This document shows positions 17,885-26,370 of a DNA stretch of 64,000 bases, piece after piece. The DNA lies in the NCBI GenBank assembly GCA_000619965.1, contig JHVD01000006.1:124001-188000 (forward strand), written 5' to 3'. Source of the stretch: Propionibacteriaceae bacterium P6A17. Its GTDB lineage: Bacteria; Actinomycetota; Actinomycetes; Propionibacteriales; Propionibacteriaceae. Position 1 is the first letter of the stretch, and every line of letters begins with the position of its first letter. Position numbers and translations under genes: made by a program. A model generated the notes under the pieces. The model did no database searches. It was given only the letters and a program-made list of their open reading frames with translations, and was not told the origin of the DNA.

Positions 17885-20470
17885 TCAGAGTGCGACGCGG
17901 GCGGCGGCCCCGACGTGGAGGTAACGGTCCGGCTGGCAGGTGAGCAGGATGATCTGGGCGTCTCGGCCCACTCGCCCGAGCGCGAGCCCCATGGTCTTCA
18001 GCCGCTCCGGGTCGGCGAAGCCGAGGGCGTCGTCGAGGATCACGGGGGCGCCGTCGTCCACATCGACCAGTTGCGCACAAGCGAGCCTGCCCAGCAGGGC
18101 GAGCTGTTCCTGGGCCCCGCTGGAGAGCTGGTCGAACGCGACGGTGCGGTCGTCGAGCGTGCGCGAGACGATGCTCAGATCCGGCCCCACCTCCACCTCG
18201 AAATCGGCCCCGAACACGAGGCGGCCGAGTGCGGTGACGCGCTCGCGGAAGGGGGCGACGTAGCGGGATTGCACGGCTGCCCGATGGCGCTGGATCGTCT
18301 CGTGCAGGAGCTGGGCCGCCGCCGCCGCGCGCGTGGCCCGCTCCGACCGCTCGTCGGCGGCTGCCAGCGCGGCCTCGGCCTCGGTGAGCTGGTCGAACAA
18401 CCCTTGCTCCGCCCGGTCGGCCAGCAGCGCCTCGACCCCCGCGAGCGCGGCCCGCGCATCCTCGATCGCTCGCTGGACGGACTCCAGCGTGCCGCGGGCA
18501 TTGGTCAATCGCGCCTCGACGGTGTCTGGCTCGGCCTGCGTCAGCTGGTTCGCCGTCGACGCGACGAGCGCCTCGGCCTCCACGAGCACCGACCGGGACT
18601 GGTCCCGCTGCGAAGCGAGGGCGTCGTCGGAGGTGGCGCTGCGCGCGGAGTCGAGGCGGGCGGATTCGCGCTCGGCCCGGGACTTCGCGTCCTGGGCCGC
18701 GTGTCGGGCGACGGCCAGCCGGCTCGTCTGCCGCGCGGCGGCGTCGCGTTGCCGGTCATTCTCGCGGCGTGCCTCGCCCAGCGCCTCCGCCGCAGCATCG
18801 TGCGCCCGCTGCGCCTCGGCCCATCGCGCCTCGAGCGTCGGCACGTCCTCGGCGGGCGGGTCGTCGTCGCCCAGTTGGACGCGCGCCGCCTCCCACTGCG
18901 CCTCGAGCGTGTGGAGCTCGTCGCCGTCGAGCACGTGTCCGAGCTCGAGCTCGGCCTCGCGCTGCGCCGCTTGCGCCTTCAAGCGACGGTCGGCCGCGCT
19001 ACGGGCCTCCGCCATGGTGGCCATTCCCAGCTTGTCCAGGGCTTCGTCGAGCGCGGTCTGCGCCCGTTCGGCCGCCGCATCGAGCTGGGAGCGTGCCGCC
19101 CCGGGCGAGATGCGCACGGACACGACCCCCTCGACGTCGATCCGGACCTCGTCGAGCACGGGTGCGACGTGACGGCCGTCGGTGAGGGCGGCCCCGTCGA
19201 GGAGCACCGGGGCCTGGCCGAGGGTCTCCACCTCGACGACGGGGGCTGCGGCCTCGCGCGCGGCCCGGGTGGCGCGGACCTCCGATTCGAGGTCCTCCAG
19301 CGTGCGCAGCGTGTCTGCCGTGACCGGCTCGGACTCGACCTGGGCGACGAGCTCCCGCCGACGCGCCTCCGCGGCCCGGGCCCGTTCGAGACGCGACGTG
19401 AGCGTCGTGAGCTCCGCGGCCGCGCGGGCCTGGGCCAATGCGCGGCCCACCGCGCGGAACTCGTCGCCGCTGGAACCGTGCGCCGCCTCTGCAGCCGCCA
19501 GGGCCTGCGCGGCGACGCCCAGCCTGTCGTTGACCGCCTTGCCGAGGGCCTCCGCCTCCGCGAGGTCCGCGGTCGTGGCGTCCTGCAATTGCTGCGCCGC
19601 CTCGCCGGCGCGGACCAGATCCTCCCTCGCTCGGAGGCGCTCCTCGGCGAGCGCGTTGGCCTCGCGCGCCTGCTCGCAGCGTCGCAGGGCATCCTGGGCG
19701 GCTGAGCGCAGCCCCTCCAACGCCTGCCACGCTGCGCGCGAACGCTGCTCGTTGTCCGTCGCTTCCGCGAGCTGGGAGCGCAGGGCATCGAGGCGGGCCT
19801 GGGCACCGCGGTGCTGCTCGGTGAGCTCGTCTACCTTGCGGCTCTCGGCACGCAACCGTGCCACTTCGGCGGAGCGCTCGGCGACGGCGTCGGCGAACTG
19901 GCGGTGCTCGCCCGTCTTCTTGCCGGTGGCGGTGAACCATCGGGCGTACTCGCTGGCGATGCGTGCGGCGAGCTCGTCGCCGCCGTCTCCTGCCGGGTCG
20001 TCGCCGAGGGCGCGCTGGAGTGCGGTGAGGTCCGCCATCGACGCCTGCGCGAGGGATCCGCCCTGCTGTACCTCGAGCGCGTCCAACAGTCCGACGTCCA
20101 CCGTCTCGGAGAGGATGGCCTCGAACCGCTCGTGCGCCTCGAGCCCGGTGTACTGGGCACGCGTGGGCTCGAGCACGGCGAGCTCGGTGTAGGGCTGCTT
20201 CAGCCACCGTTTGGCGTAGCGGAGCCGATAGGGCCCCGTCGACAACTCGAGCACCACCTCAGGGCCGGCGTCGCGGTGCACGGGCTTGACAGCCTTCACC
20301 CGTCCGGCGGACGACGAATCCTTCGTCGTCCGCAGCAGGCGGATGGCTTCGGTGATGGACGACTTGCCCACCTCGTTGGGACCCTCGACGACGGTCACGG
20401 CGTCGTCGAAGCGGACGGTGCGCTCCTCGACTCCCCGGAAGTTGCGCAGCGTGATCGAGTGGAACCTCAT
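17885..20470 (-). CDS. SbcC/YhaN-like SMC-type ATPase
   Basis: 861 residues. Walker A is GPNEVGKSS (30-38) in a RecN/SbcC-type N-terminal ATPase half. The middle 600 residues are Ala/Glu/Arg-rich and strongly coiled-coil in character. The C-terminal half has a signature-like FDQLSSGAQEQLALLGRLA and a Walker B VILDDALGF. It should pair with the nuclease encoded just upstream as an SbcCD/Rad50-Mre11-type complex acting on DNA ends or hairpins. Its ATG overlaps the nuclease stop (ATGA). Full-length SbcC is usually about 1000 residues, so this is the shorter YhaN-like form. Confidence 0.85.
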   Translation of the reverse strand: MRFHSITLRNFRGVEERTVRFDDAVTVVEGPNEVGKSSITEAIRLLRTTKDSSSAGRVKAVKPVHRDAGPEVVLELSTGPYRLRYAKRWLKQPYTELAVLEPTRAQYTGLEAHERFEAILSETVDVGLLDALEVQQGGSLAQASMADLTALQRALGDDPAGDGGDELAARIASEYARWFTATGKKTGEHRQFADAVAERSAEVARLRAESRKVDELTEQHRGAQARLDALRSQLAEATDNEQRSRAAWQALEGLRSAAQDALRRCEQAREANALAEERLRAREDLVRAGEAAQQLQDATTADLAEAEALGKAVNDRLGVAAQALAAAEAAHGSSGDEFRAVGRALAQARAAAELTTLTSRLERARAAEARRRELVAQVESEPVTADTLRTLEDLESEVRATRAAREAAAPVVEVETLGQAPVLLDGAALTDGRHVAPVLDEVRIDVEGVVSVRISPGAARSQLDAAAERAQTALDEALDKLGMATMAEARSAADRRLKAQAAQREAELELGHVLDGDELHTLEAQWEAARVQLGDDDPPAEDVPTLEARWAEAQRAHDAAAEALGEARRENDRQRDAAARQTSRLAVARHAAQDAKSRAERESARLDSARSATSDDALASQRDQSRSVLVEAEALVASTANQLTQAEPDTVEARLTNARGTLESVQRAIEDARAALAGVEALLADRAEQGLFDQLTEAEAALAAADERSERATRAAAAAQLLHETIQRHRAAVQSRYVAPFRERVTALGRLVFGADFEVEVGPDLSIVSRTLDDRTVAFDQLSSGAQEQLALLGRLACAQLVDVDDGAPVILDDALGFADPERLKTMGLALGRVGRDAQIILLTCQPDRYLHVGAAARVAL

Positions 20471-21597
20471 CGGCTACCCCCTGCCAGTCGATACAGGAGT
20501 GCGAGCGCATCCTGGGCGGTGCGCGCCTCGTCCCCATCGCCCGCCGCGACGCCTGCGAGCTCCTGCAGTGCTGATTGCGCGAAGCCGGTGAGCCCGAGGT
20601 CGGAGAAGTCACCGTCGGCCGGCAGCACCGCGACGTCGTGGTGCCGCTCCCAGTGGGCCAGCTTGGCGAACAGCTCGGCGCGCTCCTCGATCACACGCTC
20701 CAGCTCGGCGTAGTCGGCGGTGGAGAGCGTGCCGCGCAGCACCAGCCACAGCGCGGTGCGGGCCTTGTCATCCATGGCGTCGAGGCGCTCGGCGAGGCGC
20801 AGGACGTCGTCGGGCCCGGCCAGCTCGGCCTCGAGCACGCCGAACGCCCACGTGCCGACGTGCACGGGCTCCACGCGGGGTGGCTCATCGGGGACGACGT
20901 CGATCACGAGCGCATTGCCGGGCTCCGTCTCAGTGCGGTCGGTGACCTCGGGGGTGCCGGGATACCAGATGCCGGGCGCAACCTCGGTGGTCGAGTGCCG
21001 GTCGCCAACGATCGCGACGTGAATCTTGCCGTCGTCGATGGCGCGGCTGAGCGCGGGCACGTCGATGACCGCGGGATTGTCGCGGTCTGGGCTGAGCGTG
21101 GAGACCGCCCCGTGCCCGACGAGCACCCGCACGACTCCGTCCTCGGCTGGGGCGAGCTGAGCGCAGGCCTCCCCCATCAGGTCCGTGAGTGGGCGCTTCG
21201 ACCGCCACGGCGCGCCGACGACTTGCGCGCCCTCCACCACGGCGAACGGCGCGGCGTCGCGCAGCACGTGGACGTGCGCCGGACGACGGTCGACGAAGGA
21301 GGGCGCGTCGTAGATCGACGACGCGTCGAGCGGATCGTGGTTGCCGGGGACGAGCACGACGGGGCACGGGTAGTCCCTCAGCGCCTCGAAGGTGCGCGAG
21401 ACCACGCGGCGGTCGAGCTGGTTGGATTCGAAGATGTCACCCGCGACGACGACGAACGCCGCCTCACGCTCGCGTGCCAGCTCCCCGATGTGCCGCACGG
21501 CGTCGAAGCGGGCCTGCCGATAGCGGGGCCGGGCATCGTCGTCGAGATAGTGAGCGGTCATGCCGAGCTGCCAGTCGGATGTGGCGATGAAGCGCAT
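20467..21597 (-). CDS. SbcD/YhaO-like metallophosphoesterase (DNA exonuclease subunit)
   Basis: 376 residues. Calcineurin-like phosphoesterase motifs are present: TSDWQLG (6-12), GDIFESN, PGNHDPL and GDRHST. Motif I has Gln where SbcD has His (DWHLG); YhaO-type actinobacterial proteins often show DWQLG, so this fits the subfamily. Start ATG 21597 follows GAAGGAGGG. It forms an overlapping two-gene operon with the SMC-type ATPase at 17885-20470. Confidence 0.87.
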   Translation of the reverse strand: MRFIATSDWQLGMTAHYLDDDARPRYRQARFDAVRHIGELAREREAAFVVVAGDIFESNQLDRRVVSRTFEALRDYPCPVVLVPGNHDPLDASSIYDAPSFVDRRPAHVHVLRDAAPFAVVEGAQVVGAPWRSKRPLTDLMGEACAQLAPAEDGVVRVLVGHGAVSTLSPDRDNPAVIDVPALSRAIDDGKIHVAIVGDRHSTTEVAPGIWYPGTPEVTDRTETEPGNALVIDVVPDEPPRVEPVHVGTWAFGVLEAELAGPDDVLRLAERLDAMDDKARTALWLVLRGTLSTADYAELERVIEERAELFAKLAHWERHHDVAVLPADGDFSDLGLTGFAQSALQELAGVAAGDGDEARTAQDALALLYRLAGGSR

Positions 21598-21656
21598 ACG
21601 ACCCTCCTTCGCGCACGAGCCTAACAACCCCCTCAGACAGTTTTCGACGCCTCCGG

Positions 21657-22147
21657 TCAGCCGCGCGTGACGCGCAGGTCCATCGCATCGTAGGGTCCGG
21701 CCTGCACCTCGACGCCCTCCGGCGCCATCGCGAGCGCCTCCTGCGGAACCACGTTGCGCATGACGACCCGCAGCTGGTCGGTGCCGAGCGTGACCTCGAC
21801 GTCCCACCCCCACGTCTCGAGGTAGGTGGCATGGAGGCTGGTGAGCGCGCCGTCGCGTCGGCCGCTGAGCGTCATGGGGCCGGGGCGCTGGTGCCAGGAA
21901 TCCATCAGCCAGCCGGCCACCGCCCCGTCCTCGTCCTCGCTGGCGATGACGAGCAGCCCCTGCTGGGGGCCATCCGAGGGATGCTGCCAGTCGTAGGCCA
22001 GGCTGCTCGCCCAACCCCCGGCGGCCCCGCGATCGTTGCCCGCGCGGGACCGACGGCCATCTCGTCGGTCGGCATGAGCCGGAACCCGCAGGTGCCGGTG
22101 AGTTCGACGCCCTCGAGCGCGGCGCGGAGGTCGTTCCAGTCGGTCAT
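21657..22147 (-). pseudogene. DUF1579-like protein with a one-base frameshift
   Basis: From ATG 22147 (GGAG six bases upstream) the frame gives about 43 residues ending ARATIAGPP, then goes off into an unrelated frame. In the next frame the sequence reads GGWASSLAYDWQHP, continues through LLVIASEDEDGAV and DSWHQRPGPM, and ends at 21657. Joined, the parts make one ~163-residue protein of the DUF1579 type. The shift falls in a C5 run at 22015-22019 of the + strand and would be cured by one extra C. Either real inactivation or a homopolymer miscall. Confidence 0.75.
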
Positions 22148-22188
22148 GTGTCGCTCCATCCGTTGATCGGGCAACAGCCTACGGCCGT

Positions 22189-22707
22189 TCAGCGCGGCGC
22201 GCCGTCGTCGAGGAGGAGTTGGAGCATGGCGAGGTCCAGCCACTGCCCGAACTTCACCCCCACCTGGTGGTGCACCCCGACGAGGGTGAAGCCCAGTCGC
22301 TCGTGGAGCGCGATCGAGGGCAGGTTGTCCGCGGTGACGGCGGCGACCATGGCGTGCAGGCCCGCTTCCCGGGCGAGCTCGATGAGGTCCAGGAGCAGTG
22401 CCCTCCCCACTCCCCCGCCCCGGCGGTCGGACCGCACGTAGATGGAGTGCTCGACGCTCAAGCGGTAGCCGTCGAAGGCCCGCCACGGGCCGTAGGAGGC
22501 GTAGCCGATGACCTCGTCGGCGTCCACTGCGACCCGGACGGGGAATCCCGCGGCCCGCCGGTCGGCGAGCCAGCGAGCGCGGTCCGCTTCGTCCACGGTG
22601 CGCTCGTTCCAGATGGCGGTCGTGTGGACGACGGCATCGTTGTAGATGGCGACGATGCCCTTGAGGTCCTCGTCGCTCGCGTCGCGAATGTGCACGGTGG
22701 CTCCCAC
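22189..22707 (-). CDS. GNAT N-acetyltransferase, phosphinothricin-acetyltransferase (Pat/Bar) type
   Basis: 172 residues covering the whole Pat-like GNAT domain: IVAIYNDAVVHTTAIWNE at the N-terminus, GYASYGPWRAFDGYRLSVEHSIYV-type strands, RRGGGVGRALL for acetyl-CoA binding, and LHERLGFTLVGVHHQVG at the C-terminus. Members acetylate phosphinothricin, methionine sulfone/sulfoximine or other amino compounds. The exact substrate is not readable from sequence. It lies 42 bases downstream of the DUF1579-like gene's start on the opposite side, on the same strand. Confidence 0.85.
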   Translation of the reverse strand: MGATVHIRDASDEDLKGIVAIYNDAVVHTTAIWNERTVDEADRARWLADRRAAGFPVRVAVDADEVIGYASYGPWRAFDGYRLSVEHSIYVRSDRRGGGVGRALLLDLIELAREAGLHAMVAAVTADNLPSIALHERLGFTLVGVHHQVGVKFGQWLDLAMLQLLLDDGAPR

Positions 22708-22804
22708 AGGTTCGGCCGCGTCGCGGCAACGGCACCCCGGCGCACTGCGACGAGGCGATGCTCCCTAGCATGAGGGCGTTCGAGCGAGTGGGAGCGTGAA
22801 GTCC

Positions 22805-23671
22805 ATGGACGAAGTGCGGGAGGCATCCCGGGCGACGAGGGTGTTATTCGTTGCGGCTGCGGCGGTGATGTGGGGCGCGATCGTGCTCGGTTCGGTGGTG
22901 TGTGCCACGGACTCAAGCGCCGCCTGCCCGAACTGGCCGGGCTGCTACGTCGGGCAGATCACCCCCAAGGCGGAGCTCAACCCCATCCTGGAGTGGGTGC
23001 ACCGGCTGGTGGCCATCTCCTGCGCACCGCTGCTGCTCGCCGCGGGCGTCGTCGGGTGGCGTTCAAAGGATCCGCTGGTGAAGTGGCTGCCCTGGGTGAG
23101 CCTGTGTGGCGCCTTCATCGCCGGCGTGCTCGGCATGCTCACCGTCAAGGTGGGCATCTCGAAGGGGCTTGCAGCGTTCGACCTCGGGGCAAGCCTCGTG
23201 GGGCTCATCGCCATCACCATCGCCACGGTCTGCGTGCTGCGCGCACCCCGTCGAGTGCACCGGGGTGTCGAACAGACGGCAGGCTGGGCAGCAGTTGTCG
23301 CGCTGTTCGTGTTCCATGTCAGCAGCATCATCGTGGCTGGTCCGGGTTCGCTCACCCGCTGTGTGAGCTGGCCGGTGTGGCGCACCCTCGACGTCGACGG
23401 CGCCGTCGGGGCGCAGTGGCTGCGACTGGTGCTCGGGGCCGTGGCGGTGCTGGCGGTGGCGGCCACCGTCGTGCTCGCGGTGAGAGACCGGGGCACGCGG
23501 CTGCCGGCGGTGGTCGTCGGGGTGCTGGCGCTCGTCGAGCTCGTCATGGGGCCGACGGTCATCGCCGCCGGTGCAGCGATGACGGTGAAGGCGTGGTATG
23601 CCGCGATCGCGGGAACGATCCTGACGGGCACCGTCTGGATCGCGTCGCTCGCCACGTTCCACAAGGGCTGA
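22805..23671 (+). CDS. COX15/CtaA-family (heme A synthase-like) membrane protein
   Basis: About 288 residues and seven or eight hydrophobic helices. The CtaA signature is visible as DSSAACPNWPGC with a conserved Cys pair in the first loop, followed by EWVHRLVAI with a heme-ligand-type His. A second half repeats the four-helix layout with weaker His conservation. CtaA converts heme O to heme A. I chose ATG 22805 because GGGAG lies about ten bases upstream; a GTG at 22796 is the alternative. No ctaB or cytochrome oxidase gene is nearby. Confidence 0.8.
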   Translation: MDEVREASRATRVLFVAAAAVMWGAIVLGSVVCATDSSAACPNWPGCYVGQITPKAELNPILEWVHRLVAISCAPLLLAAGVVGWRSKDPLVKWLPWVSLCGAFIAGVLGMLTVKVGISKGLAAFDLGASLVGLIAITIATVCVLRAPRRVHRGVEQTAGWAAVVALFVFHVSSIIVAGPGSLTRCVSWPVWRTLDVDGAVGAQWLRLVLGAVAVLAVAATVVLAVRDRGTRLPAVVVGVLALVELVMGPTVIAAGAAMTVKAWYAAIAGTILTGTVWIASLATFHKG

Positions 23672-23714
23672 GGGCACCCCGAACCGCCGACGGGCCGAGG
23701 GGTATCGTCGAGGC

Positions 23715-24053
23715 ATGCGTATCGCGATTCCCGTCACCGAAGACGAACAGGTTGCCCACGGTTGGGGGCGCGCACGGGACTTGGCCATCGTCGACGCCTC
23801 CGGCGGCGGCATCGACGAGTGGACCGTGGTCCACGTGGGCTGGGACGAACTGCACGACGAAGGCACCCACGGCTCCCACCATGCGCGCATCGTGCGCTTC
23901 TGCAGGGAGCACGAGATCACCGATGTCATCGTCGACCACATGGGTCAGGGGATGGTGAACACCCTCACGAAGCTTGGACTGCGGCTGCACCAGACCACCC
24001 TCGGCGACGCGCGCGAATCCGTCGAGGCCCTGTTGGACGCCGACACCCTGTAG
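23715..24053 (+). CDS. NifX/NifB-type dinitrogenase iron-molybdenum cofactor biosynthesis domain protein
   Basis: 112 residues of the Nif11-unrelated NifB/NifX fold: MRIAIPVTEDEQVAHGWGRARDL at the start, a His-rich middle (HDEGTHGSHHARIVRF), then ITDVIVDHMGQGMVNTLTKLGL. The family binds metal clusters, but stand-alone copies occur in many bacteria with no nitrogenase and their role is unknown. There are no nif genes here. It follows the ctaA-like gene by 43 bases and may be co-transcribed. Confidence 0.8.
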   Translation: MRIAIPVTEDEQVAHGWGRARDLAIVDASGGGIDEWTVVHVGWDELHDEGTHGSHHARIVRFCREHEITDVIVDHMGQGMVNTLTKLGLRLHQTTLGDARESVEALLDADTL

Positions 24054-24123
24054 CCCCCGCACTCGCCTGCCCGCGTGGCGCGACGTGGAAGAATGGGCGT
24101 CGAATCGAACAAGGAGTACGCGA

Positions 24124-24591
24124 ATGACGCTCGAGCAGCAGATCCACGACGACATGGTCGCGGCCATGCGCGCCAAGGACAAGACCCTCACCACCACTCT
24201 GCGGATGGCAATCGCCGCGCTGAAGAAGGAGAAGGTGGCCGGCGACGTCGCGCGCGAACTGACCCCTCAGGAGGAGGTGGCGGTCCTCCAGCGCGAGGTC
24301 CGCGCACGCAAGGACTCGGCCGAGGCCTACACGCAGGGCTCCCGTCCGGAACTCGCTGCCGCGGAGCTGGCCGAGGCCGAGGTCCTCGGCAAGTACCTCC
24401 CGGCGATGCTCACCGACGAGGAGCTTGACGCGCTCGTCGCTGACGCGCTCGCCGCTGCCGAGGCGGCGGCCGGGGAGAAGCCGACGATGCGCCAGATGGG
24501 TCAGATCATCAAGGCCGTCAATGCGCAGGCCAGCGGACGCGCGGAGGGGGCGGCCGTTGCAGCAAAGGTGAAGGCCGCGCTCGCGCGCTGA
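24124..24591 (+). CDS. GatB/YqeY domain-containing protein
   Basis: 155 residues, almost all the YqeY domain: LEQQIHDDMVAAMRAKDK, LRMAIAALKKEKVA, a central RKDSAEAY and C-terminal GQIIKAVNAQASGRAEG. The same domain forms the tail of GatB in the Asp/Glu-tRNA amidotransferase and binds tRNA, but the free form has no settled function. Start ATG 24124 follows AAGGAGT. A strong hairpin follows at 24604-24648. Confidence 0.92.
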   Translation: MTLEQQIHDDMVAAMRAKDKTLTTTLRMAIAALKKEKVAGDVARELTPQEEVAVLQREVRARKDSAEAYTQGSRPELAAAELAEAEVLGKYLPAMLTDEELDALVADALAAAEAAAGEKPTMRQMGQIIKAVNAQASGRAEGAAVAAKVKAALAR

Positions 24592-24603
24592 ACTTCGGAC
24601 CTG

Positions 24604-24648
24604 CCGTGGGCCGGGCGACGAGATGGATCACCGTCGCCCGGCCCACGG
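24604..24648. terminator. Bidirectional hairpin terminator between yqeY and mmcQ
   Basis: Perfect 17-bp stem (24604-24620 with 24632-24648; arm begins CCGTGGGCCGGGCGACG) around an 11-base loop, between convergent genes. It also marks the left flank of the erm island. Confidence 0.8.
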
Positions 24649-24649
24649 A

Positions 24650-25037
24650 TCATTGGGCGCGATGCCCGAATCGCTCCGGGTTGACCGGGCGCCGGGCGCG
24701 CGGGAGGTGCTCGATGACGAGCAGATAGGACTCGGTGACCAGCTCGTCGACCTGCTGATCGGTCAGAGTGCCGCCCGGGTGCACCGTGATCCAGTGCCGC
24801 TTGTTCATGTGGTAGCCGGGGGTGACATCGGGGTGTTCCTGCCGCAGTGCCCGACTCTCGTCCGGATCCGACTTGATGACGACGATCGGCTCGCCGGTGA
24901 CCTCGGTGAGCAGCATGAAGACCTTGCCGCGCACCTTGTAGACGTCCCAGTCGTCCCCGAATGGGTGGCCGAGCTCTTGCCCCGGGCAGCTCGTCGGCGC
25001 GTGCCCGTGCGCGCTGGAACAGCCTGTCGTGGTCCAT
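24650..25037 (-). pseudogene. MmcQ/YjbR-family protein with a one-base frameshift
   Basis: The N-terminus starts at ATG 25037 (MDHDRLFQRARARADELPG) and then leaves its frame. Skipping one base restores QELGHPFGDDWDVYKVRGK and continues through VFMLLTEV, HMNKRHWITV and LVTESYLLV to the stop at 24650. Together they give a normal ~128-residue MmcQ/YjbR DNA-binding-like protein. The extra base lies in the C4 run at 24980-24983. If real, the gene is broken next to the erm island. A restart at 24934 would give only the C-terminal 94 residues. Confidence 0.78.
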
Positions 25038-25407
25038 CGCGTCCTCCTCCCTGCGTTCGACGTCCCGCCCCGGGGCGCGACCGCCGCGGTGTGCGTCGTC
25101 GTGCTCAGCCTACGAGCACCTGCGCGGGGTGTGGGGAGCGGGCAGGCGTCTGGCCCGTGGCGCTGCTCGAATGGCGCGAGTGCGGCTGGGATGCCCGGGG
25201 TGGAGGCTCGGGATACAAGCTCGGGTCGGTGGCGGGCTCAGGCCCATGCCGGTGTCCACGGGGACACCAAGCTCAGGGATTCAATCCACGCCCCAACCCC
25301 ACTCCCCGAGCCCCCAGCGGGCCCCTGGTGATACGGATCTGCGCGTCTTTGTCGCCCAACGGGCTATTGGGTCGCCGACTGGCGCAGGGTCGCCTACGCT
25401 GTTTGGC
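25038..25407. other. 370-bp gap without a recognisable gene
   Basis: Open frames crossing this stretch lack start signals and resemble nothing I know. It contains the upstream region of the erm leader peptide, so the erm promoter must lie in its right part, but I could not pick out a convincing -35/-10 pair. The left part may be the junction between backbone and island. Confidence 0.4.
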
Positions 25408-25452
25408 ATGTTGGTTTACGGCACTGCTTCGCTGCGTCTGCGCAGCCGCTGA
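25408..25452 (+). CDS. Erm leader peptide (14 codons) with RLR stalling motif
   Basis: The short frame encodes MLVYGTASLRLRSR. Its sequence is close to the leader I recall for corynebacterial erm(X) (MLISGTAFLRLR...). RLR-type leaders stall ribosomes in the presence of macrolides and switch on the downstream methyltransferase. It ends 102 bases before the erm start, and hairpin-forming sequence lies between the two. It is too short for normal gene calling, but position and motif support it. Confidence 0.75.
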   Translation: MLVYGTASLRLRSR

Positions 25453-25528
25453 CGGCGGCGAGCACCCTCCACAGGTTGTGGCTCCCGCCCCCGGTGATCA
25501 CGGCCGGGCGGCGTTCTCAGCGTGCCCG

Positions 25529-25549
25529 GCTCCGCAACAACCAAGGAGC
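25529..25549 (+). promoter_or_regulatory. Shine-Dalgarno-sequestering hairpin of the erm attenuator
   Basis: GCTCC (25529-25533) can pair with GGAGC (25545-25549), the core of the erm ribosome-binding site. Upstream, GGTTGTGGCTCC can compete for both ACAACC and GGAGC, which would give alternative folds as in translational attenuators. Pairing is read by eye and not folded computationally. Confidence 0.5.
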
Positions 25550-25554
25550 AAACA

Positions 25555-26370
25555 GTGCCTACCCATCGCGGTGGCCGTCATGAGCACGGCCAGAACTTCC
25601 TGACTGACCCATCCATCATCGCCACGATCAGGCGGCTCGTCGCCGCCACCGAGGGTCCGATCATCGAGATCGGCCCCGGTGACGGAGCGCTCACCTCCCC
25701 GCTCGCCCAGCTCGGGCGACCGGTCACGGCCGTCGAAATCGACACCCGTCTCGCCCGACGCCTGGCCCAACGGGTCCCGCCGCACGTGCAGGTTGTCGCC
25801 GACGACTTCCTGACCTTCCGGCTTCCCACGTCTGCGCATGTGATCGTCGGCAACCTGCCGTTCCACCAGACCACTGCCATGCTGCGACGCATCCTGCACA
25901 CCGATGCCTGGACCGATGCCATCGTGCTCGTGCAATGGGAAGTTGCGCGACGCAGGGCAGGCGTGGGCGGTGCCACCATGATGACCGCGCAATGGGCACC
26001 GTGGTTCGAGTTCGATCTGCACGGCCGGGTCCCGGCCCGAGCGTTCACCCCACGTCCGGGCGTCGACGGCGGGATCCTCACCCTCCATCGCCGCGAACAC
26101 CCGCTGGTGTCCCCGGCGCGCAGAATCCAGTTCCAGACATTGGTGCATCGGACCTACACCGGGTCAGGGCGGGGGCTCGCCGACATCCTCGCACGCTCCA
26201 GCGCACTCGGTACGCCGCAAGTCGCGCGCTCATGGCTGCAACGCCACGGCATCCAGGCGGCCGCGCTGCCGAAGGACTTGCCCATCGAGGCTTGGGTGGA
26301 CTTGTTCGAGTCCACGGGAGCCTCGCCGCCGCGCCGTGCGGGCACACGGTCCGGAAGGTGCCGTCGATGA
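25555..26370 (+). CDS. erm(X)-like: Erm(X)-like 23S rRNA (adenine(2058)-N6)-methyltransferase
   Basis: 271 residues. The Erm family di-methylates A2058 of 23S rRNA and gives macrolide-lincosamide-streptogramin B resistance. Seen here: GRHEHGQNFL at 7-16, SAM-binding EIGPGDG (38-44), acidic VEIDTRLARRL, DDFL, and the NLPFH catalytic motif (100-104), then QWEVARRRAGVGGATMMTAQW, which is the erm(X)-type segment. The basic tail RSGRCRR is also typical. GTG 25555 follows AAGGAGC. A leader peptide precedes it and an AraC-type gene overlaps its stop. Probably acquired with the island. Confidence 0.93.
   Translation: MPTHRGGRHEHGQNFLTDPSIIATIRRLVAATEGPIIEIGPGDGALTSPLAQLGRPVTAVEIDTRLARRLAQRVPPHVQVVADDFLTFRLPTSAHVIVGNLPFHQTTAMLRRILHTDAWTDAIVLVQWEVARRRAGVGGATMMTAQWAPWFEFDLHGRVPARAFTPRPGVDGGILTLHRREHPLVSPARRIQFQTLVHRTYTGSGRGLADILARSSALGTPQVARSWLQRHGIQAAALPKDLPIEAWVDLFESTGASPPRRAGTRSGRCRR

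Noticed and set aside
20467-21597. Missing His in motif I (DWQLG) of the SbcD-like nuclease as a sign of inactivation
   Set aside because: DWQLG is usual in the YhaO-type subfamily; the remaining metal-binding motifs are intact.
24961-25452. 163-codon + strand frame ending in the erm leader peptide
   Set aside because: It is antisense to mmcQ at its start and has no coding character before position 25408; only the last 14 codons are supported.
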